Of a stretch of 64,000 bases of DNA, positions 28,413-39,318 are shown piece after piece. Both the position numbers and the translations under genes were made by a program. The notes beneath the pieces were generated by a model. That model saw only the letters and a program-made list of their open reading frames with translations, was not told where the DNA came from and did no database searches. Each line of letters begins with the position of its first letter. The first letter of the stretch is position 1. This DNA is from an uncultured Pseudomonadota bacterium. Lineage in GTDB: Bacteria > Pseudomonadota > Gammaproteobacteria > Ga0077536. The stretch covers positions 1 to 64,000 of the forward strand of contig CAIKBL010000004.1 of the NCBI GenBank assembly GCA_903825645.1, in the 5' to 3' direction.

Positions 28413-29915
28413 TTAATCCGCGCGCGGGCGCAGATGAGGGAAAAGCAGCACGTCGCGAATCGACGGACTATCCGTCAGCAACATCACCAACCGATCAATG
28501 CCTATCCCTTCCCCTGCGGTCGGCGGCAGTCCGTATTCCAGCGCCGTTATGTAATCGGCGTCATAGTGCATAGCCTCCGCATCGCCACTGGCCTTGGCGG
28601 CGACCTGTGCCGAGAAACGCGCCGCCTGATCTTCCGGATCGTTGAGCTCCGAAAATCCGTTAGCTATTTCGCGTCCGGCGATCATTAATTCGAAACGATC
28701 TGTCACAAAGGGATCGTGGTCTGAGCGACGTGCCAGTGGGGAGACTTCGGCGGGATATTCTGTAATAAAAGTTGGCGCCATGAGACGGGGCTCTACCGTC
28801 TTTTCGAAGATTTCGGTCTGGATCTTCCCAAGCCCAGGCTCCCCCTCCAGCGCAATTCCGAGGCGCGTGGCAAGTGCACGTGCCGCCCCCAAGTCTTCAA
28901 GCTCTTCTGGCGCAATGCCCACGTTGAGGGCGAGGATCGACTCCTTGAGCGTCATGCGGACAAATGGACTACCGAAGTCGATTTGATGCCCTTGGTATTC
29001 AAACTGCGTTCGCCCGAGAATCGTCTCGGCCAATTCACGCAGGAGTTGCTCGGTCAGCGCAATCAGGTCTCGATAATCGGCATAAGCCGCGTAGAACTCC
29101 AGCATCGTGAATTCCGGATTGTGACGCGGTGACAATCCTTCATTACGGAAATTTCGATTGATTTCGAATACGCGTTCAAATCCCCCGACGACCAAACGTT
29201 TAAGATAAAGCTCGGGCGCAATCCGCAGATACAAATCCATGCCGAGCGCGTTGTGATGCGTGATGAAAGGACGGGCTGCAGCCCCCCCCGGGATCGTCTG
29301 CATCATCGGAGTTTCAACTTCGAGGTAGCCGCGGGCTGAAAGGAAACGCCGAATCATCTCGATGGTCTGTGAACGGATTGCAAATACGCGCCTAGTCTCG
29401 TCATTCGTCATCAGATCGAGATAGCGTTGACGGTAACGCATTTCCTGATCTGCCAGCCCATGGAATTTATCGGGCAACGGCCGCAATGATTTGGTCAGCA
29501 ACCGCACGCGGTCGACTTGAATCGACAACTCTCCCGCGTTGGTCCGAAAGACGGTGCCCTCCACCCCGACAATGTCCCCGAGATCCCACGACTTAAAGTC
29601 GTTGTACGTATCTTCGCCCACGAGGTCGCGTTTGACATACAGCTGGATTTGGCCGGACATGTCCCGCAGGTTAGCAAAGGCCGCCTTGCCCATGATCCGG
29701 CGAGTCATCATGCGGCCTGCAAGCGCAACGCGTCGCGCGTCAACGACGAGTACTTCGGCCGTGACGCCCGCGTAGGCCTGGTGTAATTCGTGGGCTAAGG
29801 TATCTCGACGAAAATCGTTGGGGTACGCCTGCCCACGTGCCCGCAGCGCGCCAAGTTTCGCGCGCCTCTGTTCAAGGATCTGCGCTTCGGTGCTGGTGTC
29901 TGGCGTATCGCTCAT
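28413..29915 (-). CDS. lysS: Lysyl-tRNA synthetase, class II
   Basis: 500 residues. Charges tRNA-Lys. The N-terminal OB-fold anticodon-binding domain includes [23 protein letters not shown] near residue 65. Class II motif 1 lies in the [15 protein letters not shown] block near 190, motif 2 in [20 protein letters not shown] near 262, and motif 3 in the [24 protein letters not shown] block near 475. It follows prfB at a 64-bp distance in the recJ-prfB-lysS order known from enterobacteria. Confidence 0.97.
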   Translation of the reverse strand: MSDTPDTSTEAQILEQRRAKLGALRARGQAYPNDFRRDTLAHELHQAYAGVTAEVLVVDARRVALAGRMMTRRIMGKAAFANLRDMSGQIQLYVKRDLVGEDTYNDFKSWDLGDIVGVEGTVFRTNAGELSIQVDRVRLLTKSLRPLPDKFHGLADQEMRYRQRYLDLMTNDETRRVFAIRSQTIEMIRRFLSARGYLEVETPMMQTIPGGAAARPFITHHNALGMDLYLRIAPELYLKRLVVGGFERVFEINRNFRNEGLSPRHNPEFTMLEFYAAYADYRDLIALTEQLLRELAETILGRTQFEYQGHQIDFGSPFVRMTLKESILALNVGIAPEELEDLGAARALATRLGIALEGEPGLGKIQTEIFEKTVEPRLMAPTFITEYPAEVSPLARRSDHDPFVTDRFELMIAGREIANGFSELNDPEDQAARFSAQVAAKASGDAEAMHYDADYITALEYGLPPTAGEGIGIDRLVMLLTDSPSIRDVLLFPHLRPRAD

Positions 29916-29979
29916 ATTTTCTCGTCCGCGGCACGGTCGACGCCGTGTTTATAGTGGTAATTCACCGAACGGGCACGTA

Positions 29980-31075
29980 TTACAGCCCCTGCTTTAGACT
30001 GGCTTCGAGGAACTGATCCAGCGCGCCGTCTAGCACAGCTTGCGTGTTGCCGGTTTCAATGTTCGTCCGGAGATCTTTGATGCGCGATTGGTCCAGGACG
30101 TAAGAACGGATCTGGTGGCCCCAGCCGATATCCGATTTCGCATCCTCCTGCGCCTGCTTCTCCACGTTTCGCTTCAACATTTCCTGCTCGTAGAGCTTAG
30201 CGCGGAGCATCTTGTAGGCCTGCGCCCGATTCTTATGTTGTGAACGTTCGTTCTGGCATTGCACCACCGTATTGGTAGGCAGATGGGTAATACGGATGGC
30301 CGAATCAGTCTTGTTGACGTGCTGACCACCGGCGCCGCTCGCACGGTAGGTGTCGATCCGGAGATCCGCCGGATTAATCTCGATTTCAACGTCATCATCG
30401 ATCTCCGGCGACACAAACACGGCCGCAAAAGAGGTGTGGCGCCGATTACCTGAATCGAAGGGCGACTTGCGAACAAGTCGATGCACCCCAGTCTCGGTCC
30501 GCAGCCAGCCGAAGACATAATCACCGGTGACATGAATCGTCGCACTCTTGATCCCCGCCACTTCCCCGGCAGAGCACTCAATAAGTTCGCACTTGAAGCC
30601 CCGTGCTTCGCCCCAACGCAGGTACATTCGTAGCAACATCTCAGCCCAGTCCTGGGCCTCAGTGCCACCCGAGCCCGCCTGGACATCAACGAACGCGCTG
30701 GCGCTATCCATTTCGCCGCCAAACATCCGGCGAAATTCGAGCTCAGCGAGGCCACGCTCGGCTTGGTCTAGATCTGCGAGCACCGCTTCACCAGCGGCAT
30801 CGTCATCCTCTGCCGCCGCCAATTCGAGCAACTCGCGCCCATCGCTCACCTTCGCGCCGATGATGCGCAGATTGCTGACGACACGATCGAGTGCCACGCG
30901 CTCTTTGCCGAGGGCCTGCGCACGCGCGGGATCGTCCCAGATGTTGGGCGCTTCGAGTTCGCGCTGGACTTCGATTAGGCGTTCGGCACGGGTGTCGTAG
31001 TCAAAGATACCCCCTAAGCGCTTCGAGCCGGCGCTGGAGTTCTTTGATGCGTTGGAGAGGACCAGTAAGTTCCAT
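29980..31075 (-). CDS. prfB: Peptide chain release factor 2, made by +1 programmed frameshifting
   Basis: Frame one starts ATG at 31075 ([24 protein letters not shown]) and meets TGA at 31003-31001. The main frame continues from the shifted codon to 29980, giving 364 residues (E. coli 365). The GGQ peptidyl-hydrolysis motif is in [16 protein letters not shown] near residue 250, and the UGA-reading tripeptide SPF is in [13 protein letters not shown] near 205. RF2 recognises UGA and UAA; scarcity of RF2 favours the frameshift and so raises RF2 synthesis. Taking only the 305-residue frame (start 30897) would miss the first domain. Confidence 0.96.
31001..31015 (-). promoter_or_regulatory. prfB +1 programmed ribosomal frameshift site
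   Basis: On the minus strand the sequence is AGG GGG TAT CTT TGA C, the same as the classical prfB site: an internal Shine-Dalgarno-like AGGGGG three bases before the slippery CTT and the in-frame TGA (31003-31001). Ribosomes stalled at UGA slip from CUU to UUU. This gives direct autoregulation by RF2 level. Confidence 0.96.
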
Positions 31076-31128
31076 AAGGGGCCGCGGAGTCAAAAGGGGC
31101 CTGATTGTAGCGGTTCGGCTCCCTATCG

Positions 31129-32874
31129 TCAGCCGTTGGGCAAGCCCTCGGCGTGTTCAATGACGAGTTGCAGCGTCTCGTTTCCTTGATATTCGTTGAC
31201 CGACAGGCGATACGCCGCCCGGATCCGACGCGCCTCGGCCCAAGGTGCGTCAGCCGCCCCAAAGGCGATAGCGGCGAAACTGCGACCCGCGAGTCCAAGT
31301 TGCAGCTTGAGATGATCGACTCCCACCAATCGCCGCTGACTCACCTCGAACTCGCCGTCGAATAGTGGTTCCGGAAACGCTTGCCCCCAGGGCGCGGCCG
31401 TATTCAACAGCCGCGCTAACTCGAGCGTCATTTCCCGCTCGCCAAGGGGGCCGTCGGTATACACCAGTGGGGTGAGCGCAAGTGGATCAACTTGCTCGGC
31501 GATGACCGCATCGAAAGCCGCGGTAAACGCCGTCAATGCCGCTCGGGACAGCGATAGCCCGGCCGCCATCGCGTGTCCCCCGAAGCGGCTCAGCAAGTCG
31601 GGATACCGTGCGGCCACGGTATCCAGCACATCCCGGATATGAACGCCCGGGATCGAACGCGCAGATCCTTTCAACTCATCCGGGCTAGCGAGTGCAAAAG
31701 CGACTACCGGGCGGTGATACAGATCTTTCACCCGCCCGGCCACGACGCCGACGATACCCTGATGCCACGCGGGGTCAAACACACAGATGCCATGCGGAAC
31801 TTCACCGGTCTCAGGCAACTCGGCGAGAACCTGTTCGATGGCCTGCGTTTTCATGTCGCGTTCAAGGCTGCGCCGCTCGCGATTAAGCCCATCGAGCTCT
31901 CCGGCGATCGCCGAGCAACGAGCCGGATCATCGCTCGACAGGCATTCGATACCGAGCGACATGTCCGCTAGCCGACCCGCCGCATTCAAGCGCGGGCCAA
32001 CCGCAAAACCGAGATCGCTCGCGACGACTTTCGACGGTTCACGTCCCGCCACCCGCAGGAGTGCCGAAATTCCCGGCTGGGCACGGCCGGCTCGAATGCG
32101 CGCGATGCCCTGGGCGACCAGGCGGCGATTATTCGCGTCGAGCGGGACGACGTCCGCCACCGTGCCCAACGCAACGAGATCGAGCAGCTCGCCGAAATTT
32201 GGCTCGGGAATTTTTTGCTCAATAAACCAGCCCTGCGACCGCAGTGCCGCACGCAACGCCAACATCACGTAAAAAATGACGCCAACACCGGCCAACGCTT
32301 TACTCGGAAAATCATCGCCGGGCACATTGGGATTGACGATGGCATCCGCCTGCGGCATGTGCAGCCCGGGCAGATGGTGGTCTGTGATCAAGACCTTCAT
32401 ACCGGCCGCCCGCGCCGCGGCTACGCCCTCGAGACTCGAAATCCCGTTGTCGACAGTCACGAGTAGCGCCGCTTCCTTGGCCCGCACCAGCGCAACAATA
32501 GGGGGCGTCAGCCCGTAGCCGAACTCGAAGCGGTTCGGCACGACATAATCCACGTATTGCGCGCCACAAGCACGCAAGGCCCGCATACCCAGCGCACAAC
32601 TGGTTGCCCCGTCCGCATCAAAATCTGCGACAAACACAATACGCTGCGCCTCACACACGGCGCTTACGAGCAACGCGACCGCCGCCGCCATCCCGCTCAG
32701 CGCTTCCGTGCGCAATAACGCCTGCAACGAAAAATCGATCGCCTCCGGCTCGCAGGCCCCTCGTCCGGTAAAAATTCGCCGCAACACCGGATGTAAGCCG
32801 AGCGGCAGGTTCGACGCTGCGGGTAGCGCTCGACGGACAATGCGTGAGGTCGGTTCCCCGGTCTCCGCGCTCAT
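31129..32874 (-). CDS. recJ: Single-stranded-DNA-specific 5'-3' exonuclease
   Basis: 581 residues (E. coli 577). Acts in RecF-pathway recombination, mismatch and base-excision repair. DHH-family motifs: VFVADFDADGATSCALG near residue 80, VTVDNGISSLEG near 140, ITDHHLPG near 165 (DHH), LVALGTVADVVPL near 235, NAAGRL near 295, and the DHHA1 block RFGGHAMAAGLSL near 455. The C-terminal OB-like domain is present. First gene of recJ-prfB-lysS; the rpfE-like gene lies 87 bp upstream on the same strand. Confidence 0.96.
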   Translation of the reverse strand: MSAETGEPTSRIVRRALPAASNLPLGLHPVLRRIFTGRGACEPEAIDFSLQALLRTEALSGMAAAVALLVSAVCEAQRIVFVADFDADGATSCALGMRALRACGAQYVDYVVPNRFEFGYGLTPPIVALVRAKEAALLVTVDNGISSLEGVAAARAAGMKVLITDHHLPGLHMPQADAIVNPNVPGDDFPSKALAGVGVIFYVMLALRAALRSQGWFIEQKIPEPNFGELLDLVALGTVADVVPLDANNRRLVAQGIARIRAGRAQPGISALLRVAGREPSKVVASDLGFAVGPRLNAAGRLADMSLGIECLSSDDPARCSAIAGELDGLNRERRSLERDMKTQAIEQVLAELPETGEVPHGICVFDPAWHQGIVGVVAGRVKDLYHRPVVAFALASPDELKGSARSIPGVHIRDVLDTVAARYPDLLSRFGGHAMAAGLSLSRAALTAFTAAFDAVIAEQVDPLALTPLVYTDGPLGEREMTLELARLLNTAAPWGQAFPEPLFDGEFEVSQRRLVGVDHLKLQLGLAGRSFAAIAFGAADAPWAEARRIRAAYRLSVNEYQGNETLQLVIEHAEGLPNG

Positions 32875-32961
32875 GCGGGGAACCCATCAGGACTGACGTG
32901 GGCTGCCACCCCGCTCGGCGATACCGACGGGCGCTGAAAGTCGTGTTCTTGGCACATTTGT

Positions 32962-33939
32962 CTATTCAACCCGAAAAGCCTGAGGGGAGGTCCAACGCCG
33001 GAGACTCTGCCACCAAGACAGGGTACCCCGATGTGACCCCGTCATGAACGCCAGACCGGTGATCTGGCGTCGCCGCAGCGCGCGCACCAGGACAGGCAAC
33101 CAATCCATCTCGAGCGCCTCCAGCGAAATAAGGTTGCCCGCCACCGCGGCTCCGAAGGCGCTCCCGGCAACCAGGACAACATCTCGACCCGTCGCGAGCG
33201 CGGCCGCCGGCGCGGCCGTCGCGGACCAGACCGCATCACGGGCGTCAGACAAGCCCGCCAATAGCGCATCATTGCCGACCATCTGCACAGGCCGCGGTCG
33301 CGTAGCCTGCGTCGATTCCGCGGCACCAAACCACCACACCCCGTTTACTGGCAACACCCCGCGCGCCATGCGCGCCGTGTTGGTCGGGTGTGCATGCAAG
33401 ACCATTTGGAGATCATTCAACCAGCAACGCCAGGCGCGCTGTTCGGCGGCTACGGGCATGAACGGTGTCAGAGAGCGGCCGTGTAGCCATTGCACAGAAG
33501 GCGCGCGCCCAAGCACCTCGGCTGGGCGGCGGACATACCAACGGGTGATCTCAACCCCGCGCTGCATAGCAAGCTCGGGAAATTCACGATTCACCCCCGC
33601 TAGCAGTGAATCCGCTTCGTCCGTCGTCAGATCGAGATGTAGGGGTCCGTAGACCAAGACCTTGTTCGGATCGGCATGAAGATGAACAGGATCGCTACGT
33701 AATAAATCCGCCGCGGCGCCGCGCTCCCCGAGATCATGGCGAGCCGTCGCGTGGGCCAACGAAAAATCAGCGCCGGCGCCGCATTGTTGCGCGAGCATGG
33801 ATTCGAGCGGACCTTGGTGCGCGGTGCGCTGGGCGCCGCCGAGACACCAGGCGAGCAGCGGAAATTCCCGATGCCTGTCCGCCAGCGAAAGCTCAGCGCT
33901 TAACGTCAGGCTCGGTAAGTAAACAGTGACACCCGGCAT
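32962..33939 (-). CDS. RpfE-type conserved protein of unknown function
   Basis: 325 residues, no signal peptide or membrane segment. The central block is typical of a conserved proteobacterial family found beside recJ and called RpfE-type in Xanthomonas rpf clusters: WLNDLQMVLHAHPTN (residues about 175-190) followed by LPVNGVWWFGAAES. The C-terminal part has WQSLRRW. Some databases call relatives phosphoglycerate mutase-like, but I see none of those catalytic motifs. Function unknown. It sits between recJ and thrC, same strand, 19 bp from thrC, so it may belong to the alaC-hom-thrC transcript. Confidence 0.7.
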   Translation of the reverse strand: MPGVTVYLPSLTLSAELSLADRHREFPLLAWCLGGAQRTAHQGPLESMLAQQCGAGADFSLAHATARHDLGERGAAADLLRSDPVHLHADPNKVLVYGPLHLDLTTDEADSLLAGVNREFPELAMQRGVEITRWYVRRPAEVLGRAPSVQWLHGRSLTPFMPVAAEQRAWRCWLNDLQMVLHAHPTNTARMARGVLPVNGVWWFGAAESTQATRPRPVQMVGNDALLAGLSDARDAVWSATAAPAAALATGRDVVLVAGSAFGAAVAGNLISLEALEMDWLPVLVRALRRRQITGLAFMTGSHRGTLSWWQSLRRWTSPQAFRVE

Positions 33940-33958
33940 GGCGCGGCGTCGTTCCGGT

Positions 33959-35104
33959 CTAGAGGTTGTCGAGGATCGCGCGCTTCACCGCATCGCTGTT
34001 GGCCGGCACTTCTAGTACGCTGCCCGGGCTCTGCTTGATCGCCGTATCCGGATCTTTAAGCCCGTGACCGGTCAGGGTGCACGTGATAAGGCTACCATCG
34101 GGGATTTTGCCACGATCAATGTCCCGCAATAGACCCGCAACGGCGATTGCCGACGCCGGCTCGCAAAAGACACCTTCCGTCTCCGCCAGCAGGCGCTGCG
34201 CAGTCAGGATTTCGTCATCGCTCAGGCTATCGAACCAGCCGTCCGATTCGCGTACCGCCGCCCAAGCGAGATCCCAGGATTGCGGATTCCCGATTCGGAT
34301 GGCCGTTGCGATCGTCTCAGGGAACTCGATCGGATGACCGGCGATAAAAGGCGCCGCACCAGCCGCCTGATACCCCACCATAACCGGCCGCGTCGGCACG
34401 ACAGCAGGAAACGGGTAGGCGCACGTATCCGTACAGAACCCACACGCGGCGGTTTTGGGTCGAATACCGGCGTATTCGCTGAAACCAACCCAGTAAGCAC
34501 TGATGTTACCCGCGTTGCCGACGGGGATGCAGTGATAGTCCGGGGCACGGTCGAGCGCATCGACAATTTCGAATGCGGCCGTTTTCTGGCCCTGCAGCCG
34601 ATAGGGGTTGATGGAGTTCACAATCGCGACCGGCGCCGCATCGGCCATGTCCTTGACGATACGCATCCCGTCATCGAAGTTACCTTTGATCTGGATGACG
34701 ACAGAGCCCTCGATCATCGCCTGCGCGAGTTTCCCTAGTGCAATTTTGCCCTCCGGAATGAGCACAAAACAGCGAATGCCGGCGCGCGCAGCATAAGCGG
34801 CCGCTGAGGCCGACGTATTGCCGGTGGAAGCGCAGATGATGGCGCGCGAACCTCCGCCGACCGCTTGGGTGACCGCCATCGTCATGCCGCGATCCTTGAA
34901 CGATCCCGTTGGATTCAATCCTTCAAATTTTGCAAAAATCTTCACGTCTCGGCCCGTTGCACGCGCCACATTGTCGAGCGGAATGAGCGGAGTATTGCCC
35001 TCGCTGAGTGTGATGATCCGCGTGTCGGGGACAACCGGCAGGCGCGCCCGGTAGCGCTCGATGAGACCGCTGTAAAGATTGGGGTAACTCGCCGTCGAAT
35101 TCAT
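33959..35104 (-). CDS. thrC: Threonine synthase
   Basis: 381 residues, the shorter type common outside enterobacteria. Converts O-phosphohomoserine to threonine with PLP. The PLP lysine is in GLNPTGSFKDRGMTMAV near residue 62; other blocks are SEGNTPLIPLDN, ICASTGNTSASAAAYAARAG near 92 and IPVGNAGNISAYW near 195. C-terminal SLITCTLTGHGLKDPD is also typical. The ATG at 35104 overlaps the hom stop, so synthesis is coupled to homoserine dehydrogenase. Confidence 0.96.
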   Translation of the reverse strand: MNSTASYPNLYSGLIERYRARLPVVPDTRIITLSEGNTPLIPLDNVARATGRDVKIFAKFEGLNPTGSFKDRGMTMAVTQAVGGGSRAIICASTGNTSASAAAYAARAGIRCFVLIPEGKIALGKLAQAMIEGSVVIQIKGNFDDGMRIVKDMADAAPVAIVNSINPYRLQGQKTAAFEIVDALDRAPDYHCIPVGNAGNISAYWVGFSEYAGIRPKTAACGFCTDTCAYPFPAVVPTRPVMVGYQAAGAAPFIAGHPIEFPETIATAIRIGNPQSWDLAWAAVRESDGWFDSLSDDEILTAQRLLAETEGVFCEPASAIAVAGLLRDIDRGKIPDGSLITCTLTGHGLKDPDTAIKQSPGSVLEVPANSDAVKRAILDNL

Positions 35105-36432
35105 GCAAAAGGCTCCATACGGATGCGTACAATGGGCGCCTTGATCGCCGGCAAGTTCTGGATGCGGGCGATCGCTTCATTCATGGCGCGTTCCCTGACA
35201 CGGTGGGTGAGGATGACGACCGGCACGACCGCCGGATCATCAGGATGTTCGAGCTGTATAATCGCCTCGATGCTGATCCCGAAGTCGGCCAGAATGCGGG
35301 TGACATCCGCGAGAACACCGGGCTCATCGGCGGCTTGCAACCGCAGATAACAGGCGGTCTCAACCGCCTCAATGGGGAGCACCGGCAACGCCGCTAGCGT
35401 ACCTGGCTGAAACGCCAGGTGAGGCACCCGGTTTTCGCGATCGGTGGTGAGCGCGCGCACCACATCGACCAGATCCGCCACGACCGATGAGGCGGTGGGC
35501 TCGGCGCCGGCGCCAGCACCAGACAGAAGAACGGGTCCCGCAGCATCTCCCCGTACCAGCACGGCGTTCATGACACCATTGACGCGTGCGATCGGTTGTT
35601 GTGCCGGAATGAGCGTGGGATGGGCGCGCAATTCGAGTCCATCGGCCGCCTGTCGGGCAATGCCCAAATGCTTGATGCGATAACCGAGTCGCTCAGCGTA
35701 GGTCACATCCTCGCCCGAGACATGACGGATCCCCTCGACATACACATTGTCGAACTGCAGCGGGATCCCGAAGGCCAATGAGGCCAGGATAGTGAGTTTA
35801 TGCGCCGCGTCGATTCCATCGATATCGAAAGACGGATCCGCTTCGGCATAACCGAGACGCTGGGCCTCGGCGAGAACCTCGGCAAAATCGCTACCGGCTT
35901 CGCTCATCGCGGACAGGATGAAATTGCACGTCCCGTTGATGATGCCGGCGAGCCACTGTACCGCATTGCCCGCGAGCGCCTCTCGCATCACCTTGATAAC
36001 CGGAATGCCGCCCGCCACGGCCGCCTCGAAGGCCACCATGACACCTTTGGCCTGAGCGGCAGCGAAAATTTCATTGCCATGCAGGGCGATTAGGGCCTTG
36101 TTGGCAGTCACCACGTGCTTCCCGTTGCTGATAGCACGCAGGATCAGCGTTCGCGCGGGTTCAATCCCCCCGATCAGCTCAGCAATAATGTCCACATCAG
36201 GCGCATCCACGACCGCGAAGGGATCTGCCACCAGCATCACACCGCTCGTATCACATTCGCGTGGCTTCGACACGTCGCGCGCGGTGGCTATCGTGACTTG
36301 CAGGCGACGGCCTGCGCGCGAGGCGATAAGGTGGGCATTGCGGCGCAGGACAGTGAGGGTACCGCCGCCGACGGTGCCCAGCCCGAGCAAACCGATATTG
36401 ACGGGGGCGAGTTCGCTACTCATTGCGCTCAA
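35101..36432 (-). CDS. hom: Homoserine dehydrogenase
   Basis: 443 residues, monofunctional form with a C-terminal ACT domain. Reduces aspartate semialdehyde to homoserine. NAD(P)-binding [16 protein letters not shown] near residue 14, catalytic-domain [13 protein letters not shown] near 165 and [22 protein letters not shown] near 195 with the catalytic Asp/Lys. The ACT domain ([23 protein letters not shown] near 370) implies threonine feedback inhibition. It overlaps alaC upstream and thrC downstream by 4 bp each. Confidence 0.96.
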   Translation of the reverse strand: MSAMSSELAPVNIGLLGLGTVGGGTLTVLRRNAHLIASRAGRRLQVTIATARDVSKPRECDTSGVMLVADPFAVVDAPDVDIIAELIGGIEPARTLILRAISNGKHVVTANKALIALHGNEIFAAAQAKGVMVAFEAAVAGGIPVIKVMREALAGNAVQWLAGIINGTCNFILSAMSEAGSDFAEVLAEAQRLGYAEADPSFDIDGIDAAHKLTILASLAFGIPLQFDNVYVEGIRHVSGEDVTYAERLGYRIKHLGIARQAADGLELRAHPTLIPAQQPIARVNGVMNAVLVRGDAAGPVLLSGAGAGAEPTASSVVADLVDVVRALTTDRENRVPHLAFQPGTLAALPVLPIEAVETACYLRLQAADEPGVLADVTRILADFGISIEAIIQLEHPDDPAVVPVVILTHRVRERAMNEAIARIQNLPAIKAPIVRIRMEPFA

Positions 36433-37652
36433 TCCGGTGAAACAGGTTGACGTGCGACGGCCGCAGCACTGCGCTCTGGCTCGCGCAACATCTCTTTGAT
36501 GCCACGCAACGCTTGTCGCGTCCGATGCGGATTTTCGATCAGGGCAAAACGGACAAAACGGTCACCATATTCTCCGAAGCCAATGCCCGGGGACACCGCC
36601 ACCTTCGCTTCCAGCAGCAAGCGCTTTGAGAATTCGAGCGAACCGAGCGCCCTGAAGGGTTCCGGTATCTCCGCCCAGACGAACATGGTGCCACGCGGAC
36701 GTTCAACTGCCCATCCCGCCTGATTAAGACCATCGCACAAGACATCCCGCCGCTGCTGATACATCTCGCGAATTTCGGCAACGCACTCCTGCGGTCCTTC
36801 CAGCGCCGTGATCGCGGCGATCTGCACAGGGGTGAACATGCCATAGTCAAGGTAGGACTTCATTCGCCCCAATGCATAGACCAAATCAGGGTTCCCGACC
36901 ATGAAGCCGATACGCCAACCCGGCATGTTGTAACTCTTCGACAGCGTGAAAAATTCAACGGCGATATCTTTAGCCCCCGGGACCTGCATGATCGACGGTG
37001 CTTTGTAACCATCAAAAACAAGATCGGCATAGGCGAGATCGTGTACCACGTAGATATTGTGTTCGCGTGCGATTTCAATCACATGCCTGAAGAAGTCGAG
37101 GTCCACGCACTGCGTTGTCGGGTTGCTCGGGAAATTCAGCAACAGCATTTTAGGTCGTGGCCAGCTGTTTCGAATCGCCTGCTCCAGCTCCGCAAAAAAG
37201 TCGATGCCAGGCCCGATCGGCAGATGACGAATATCGGCGCCGGCAATCACGAATCCGTAGGGGTGAATCGGATAGGAAGGATTCGGCACGAGCACGACAT
37301 CACCATGATCGACCGTGGCCAAGGCGAGATGTGCGAGCCCCTCCTTAGATCCGATGGTGACGATCGCTTCGCTGTCCGGATCAAGCGAGACATCGTAGCG
37401 GTTACGATACCAGTTGCAGATCGCGCTACGCAGCCGCGGAATTCCTTTCGAGACAGAGTAGCGATGTGTATCCCCACGCTGCGCTGATTCGACGAGTTTG
37501 TCGACGATATGTTGCGGCGTCGGCTGATCGGGATTACCCATGCCGAAGTCAATGATATCTTCGCCGCGCCGACGCGCAGCCATCTTTAGCTCTCCCACCT
37601 GATTAAAAACATATGGCGGAAGGCGCTGGATACGGGGGAATTCTTTGGCCAA
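36429..37652 (-). CDS. alaC: Alanine/glutamate-type aminotransferase (AlaC-like)
   Basis: About 407 residues from a TTG at 37652; the longer frame to 37727 begins exactly on a TTGACA promoter box and is unlikely to be translated. Fold-type I aminotransferase: [12 protein letters not shown] near residue 35, [12 protein letters not shown] near 120, NFPSNPTTQ near 165, the PLP lysine in [15 protein letters not shown] near 240, and [10 protein letters not shown] with the carboxylate-binding Arg near the C-terminus. AlaC makes alanine from pyruvate and glutamate. Operon alaC-hom-thrC. No clear ribosome site precedes the TTG. Confidence 0.88.
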   Translation of the reverse strand: MAKEFPRIQRLPPYVFNQVGELKMAARRRGEDIIDFGMGNPDQPTPQHIVDKLVESAQRGDTHRYSVSKGIPRLRSAICNWYRNRYDVSLDPDSEAIVTIGSKEGLAHLALATVDHGDVVLVPNPSYPIHPYGFVIAGADIRHLPIGPGIDFFAELEQAIRNSWPRPKMLLLNFPSNPTTQCVDLDFFRHVIEIAREHNIYVVHDLAYADLVFDGYKAPSIMQVPGAKDIAVEFFTLSKSYNMPGWRIGFMVGNPDLVYALGRMKSYLDYGMFTPVQIAAITALEGPQECVAEIREMYQQRRDVLCDGLNQAGWAVERPRGTMFVWAEIPEPFRALGSLEFSKRLLLEAKVAVSPGIGFGEYGDRFVRFALIENPHRTRQALRGIKEMLREPERSAAAVARQPVSPD

Positions 37653-37698
37653 GGCGATTACACTATGGTTGCGTGGTGGACATGTGTCGGGTGGCCGC

Positions 37699-37727
37699 AC
37701 GCTACCGGCCCGGCGTGCGCGTGTCAA
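37699..37727 (-). promoter_or_regulatory. Putative sigma70 promoter of alaC-hom-thrC
   Basis: Minus-strand TTGACA (37727-37722) is followed after 17 bp by TAGCGT (37704-37699). The -35 box is perfect and the -10 box weak. The predicted start near 37692 gives a 40-nt leader before the TTG start of alaC and argues against the longer N-terminus. Confidence 0.55.
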
Positions 37728-37860
37728 ACGGCGAGAGCCTGCGACGACGGTCTAGCTGCGCACCGGAGGTCTGGCGCGAAGCACCCGTGTCGCACTGGCG
37801 CAACCCCAAACGACGAGTCACCTGGCCCTTCACGACCAGGTTAGGGAAAACGAACAACGC

Positions 37861-39306
37861 ATGACACCCTCTCCTCTCCAGACAGTTCAGGCACAACTGC
37901 TCGAACCTGCGGGTCTCGACGTGAGTGCGCTCGAACAGGTGCTGAGTACGCTTGCCTCGACACAGATCGATCTCGCAGATCTTTATTTTGAATATAGTCG
38001 TGGAGAATCCTGGAGCCTCGAAGACAGCATCGTGAAGGAAGGGTCGCATGCGCTTGAACAAGGCGTCGGCGTGCGCGCGGTTGCCGGGGAGAAGACTGGG
38101 TTCGCCTACTCGGACGATCTCGGTCTCAGTGCCCTGTTGGCGGCGGCCACCGCGGCTCGAGCCATCACCCGGCACGGACAGTCCCGGGACATACGCATCG
38201 TATCAGCCACCTCCGCGCCCCTGCGTTATCCGGCGATCGATCCTATTTCGAGCCTACGGGCAGAGGCCAAAATCAAGCTGTTACGGGATCTAGATGCCCG
38301 TATACGCGCGGCCGACCCGCGGGTGCGACAGGTCATGGCAAGCCTTGTGGGCCGTTATACCCAGGTGATCGTGGCGGCGAGCGACGGTACCTTGGCGGCA
38401 GATATCCGCCCGCTGGTGCGGCTCAATGTCTCGGTCATCGTTGAAGACAAGGGGCGACGCGAAACCGCCAGCCACGGTGGCGGCGCCCGCAGTAGCTATG
38501 AATATTTCACGACTGAGGGGCGGGCCGAGGCGATTGCAGACGAGGCCCTGCGCCAAGCGCTGGTAAGTCTGGACGCACGCGCAGCGCCCGCCGGCGAGAT
38601 GACCGTGGTACTCGGGCCGGGTTGGCCTGGGATCCTCCTCCATGAGGCCATTGGTCATGGACTAGAGGGTGATTTTAACCGCAAAGGCACATCAGCCTTC
38701 GCCGGGCGCATTGGCGAACGTGTCGGCGCCCCGGGCTGCACAGTGATTGATGATGCCACCCCCGCCGACCGACGCGGCTCACTCGCGATCGATGACGAGG
38801 GCACCCCGGGCCAGCGAACGGTCCTCATCGAGGACGGCATCCTGTGTGGCTACCTACAAGACAAACAGAACGCACGCCTCATGCACACCCAGTCAACCGG
38901 CAATGGGCGCCGTCAATCTTACAGCCATCGTCCAATGCCCCGCATGACCAATACCTACATGCTGGCCGGCCAGCACGACCCCGCCGAAATCGTCCGTTCC
39001 GTGCGCCGTGGTTTGTATGCGATAAGCTTCGGAGGGGGACAGGTCGACATCACGAATGGTAAGTTCGTGTTCAGCGCGAGTGAGGCCTATCTCATCGAAA
39101 ACGGCCGGATTACCGCCCCCGTCAAAGGCGCGACGCTTGTCGGCAACGGGCCGGATGTCCTCACGCGGGTCAGCATGGTCGGACACGATCTGGCGCTCGA
39201 CAATGGCGTGGGCACCTGCGGAAAAAACGGTCAATCAGTACCTGTCGGGGTCGGGCAACCCACGCTGCGCATTGATGGTCTGACTGTGGGTGGTACCCAG
39301 ACGTAG
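37861..39306 (+). CDS. tldD: Metalloprotease TldD
   Basis: 481 residues (E. coli 481). Zn-dependent peptidase subunit that works with TldE/PmbA to process microcin B17 leader and the CcdA antitoxin. The metal site is [24 protein letters not shown] near residue 260, with HEAIGH followed by the distal Cys ligand region in [12 protein letters not shown] near the C-terminus. No tldE is in the window. Divergent from alaC; the 134-bp gap upstream is within run-on frames of neither gene. Confidence 0.95.
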   Translation: MTPSPLQTVQAQLLEPAGLDVSALEQVLSTLASTQIDLADLYFEYSRGESWSLEDSIVKEGSHALEQGVGVRAVAGEKTGFAYSDDLGLSALLAAATAARAITRHGQSRDIRIVSATSAPLRYPAIDPISSLRAEAKIKLLRDLDARIRAADPRVRQVMASLVGRYTQVIVAASDGTLAADIRPLVRLNVSVIVEDKGRRETASHGGGARSSYEYFTTEGRAEAIADEALRQALVSLDARAAPAGEMTVVLGPGWPGILLHEAIGHGLEGDFNRKGTSAFAGRIGERVGAPGCTVIDDATPADRRGSLAIDDEGTPGQRTVLIEDGILCGYLQDKQNARLMHTQSTGNGRRQSYSHRPMPRMTNTYMLAGQHDPAEIVRSVRRGLYAISFGGGQVDITNGKFVFSASEAYLIENGRITAPVKGATLVGNGPDVLTRVSMVGHDLALDNGVGTCGKNGQSVPVGVGQPTLRIDGLTVGGTQT

Positions 39307-39318
39307 CGGTTTACCTCC

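Noticed and set aside
29980-30897. prfB as a 305-residue protein starting at 30897
   Set aside because: It would lack the first RF2 domain; the upstream frame with the standard frameshift site explains the full length.
31001-31003. In-frame TGA in prfB as a selenocysteine codon
   Set aside because: The surrounding sequence is the known RF2 frameshift site, and the frame after TGA is not continued without the shift.
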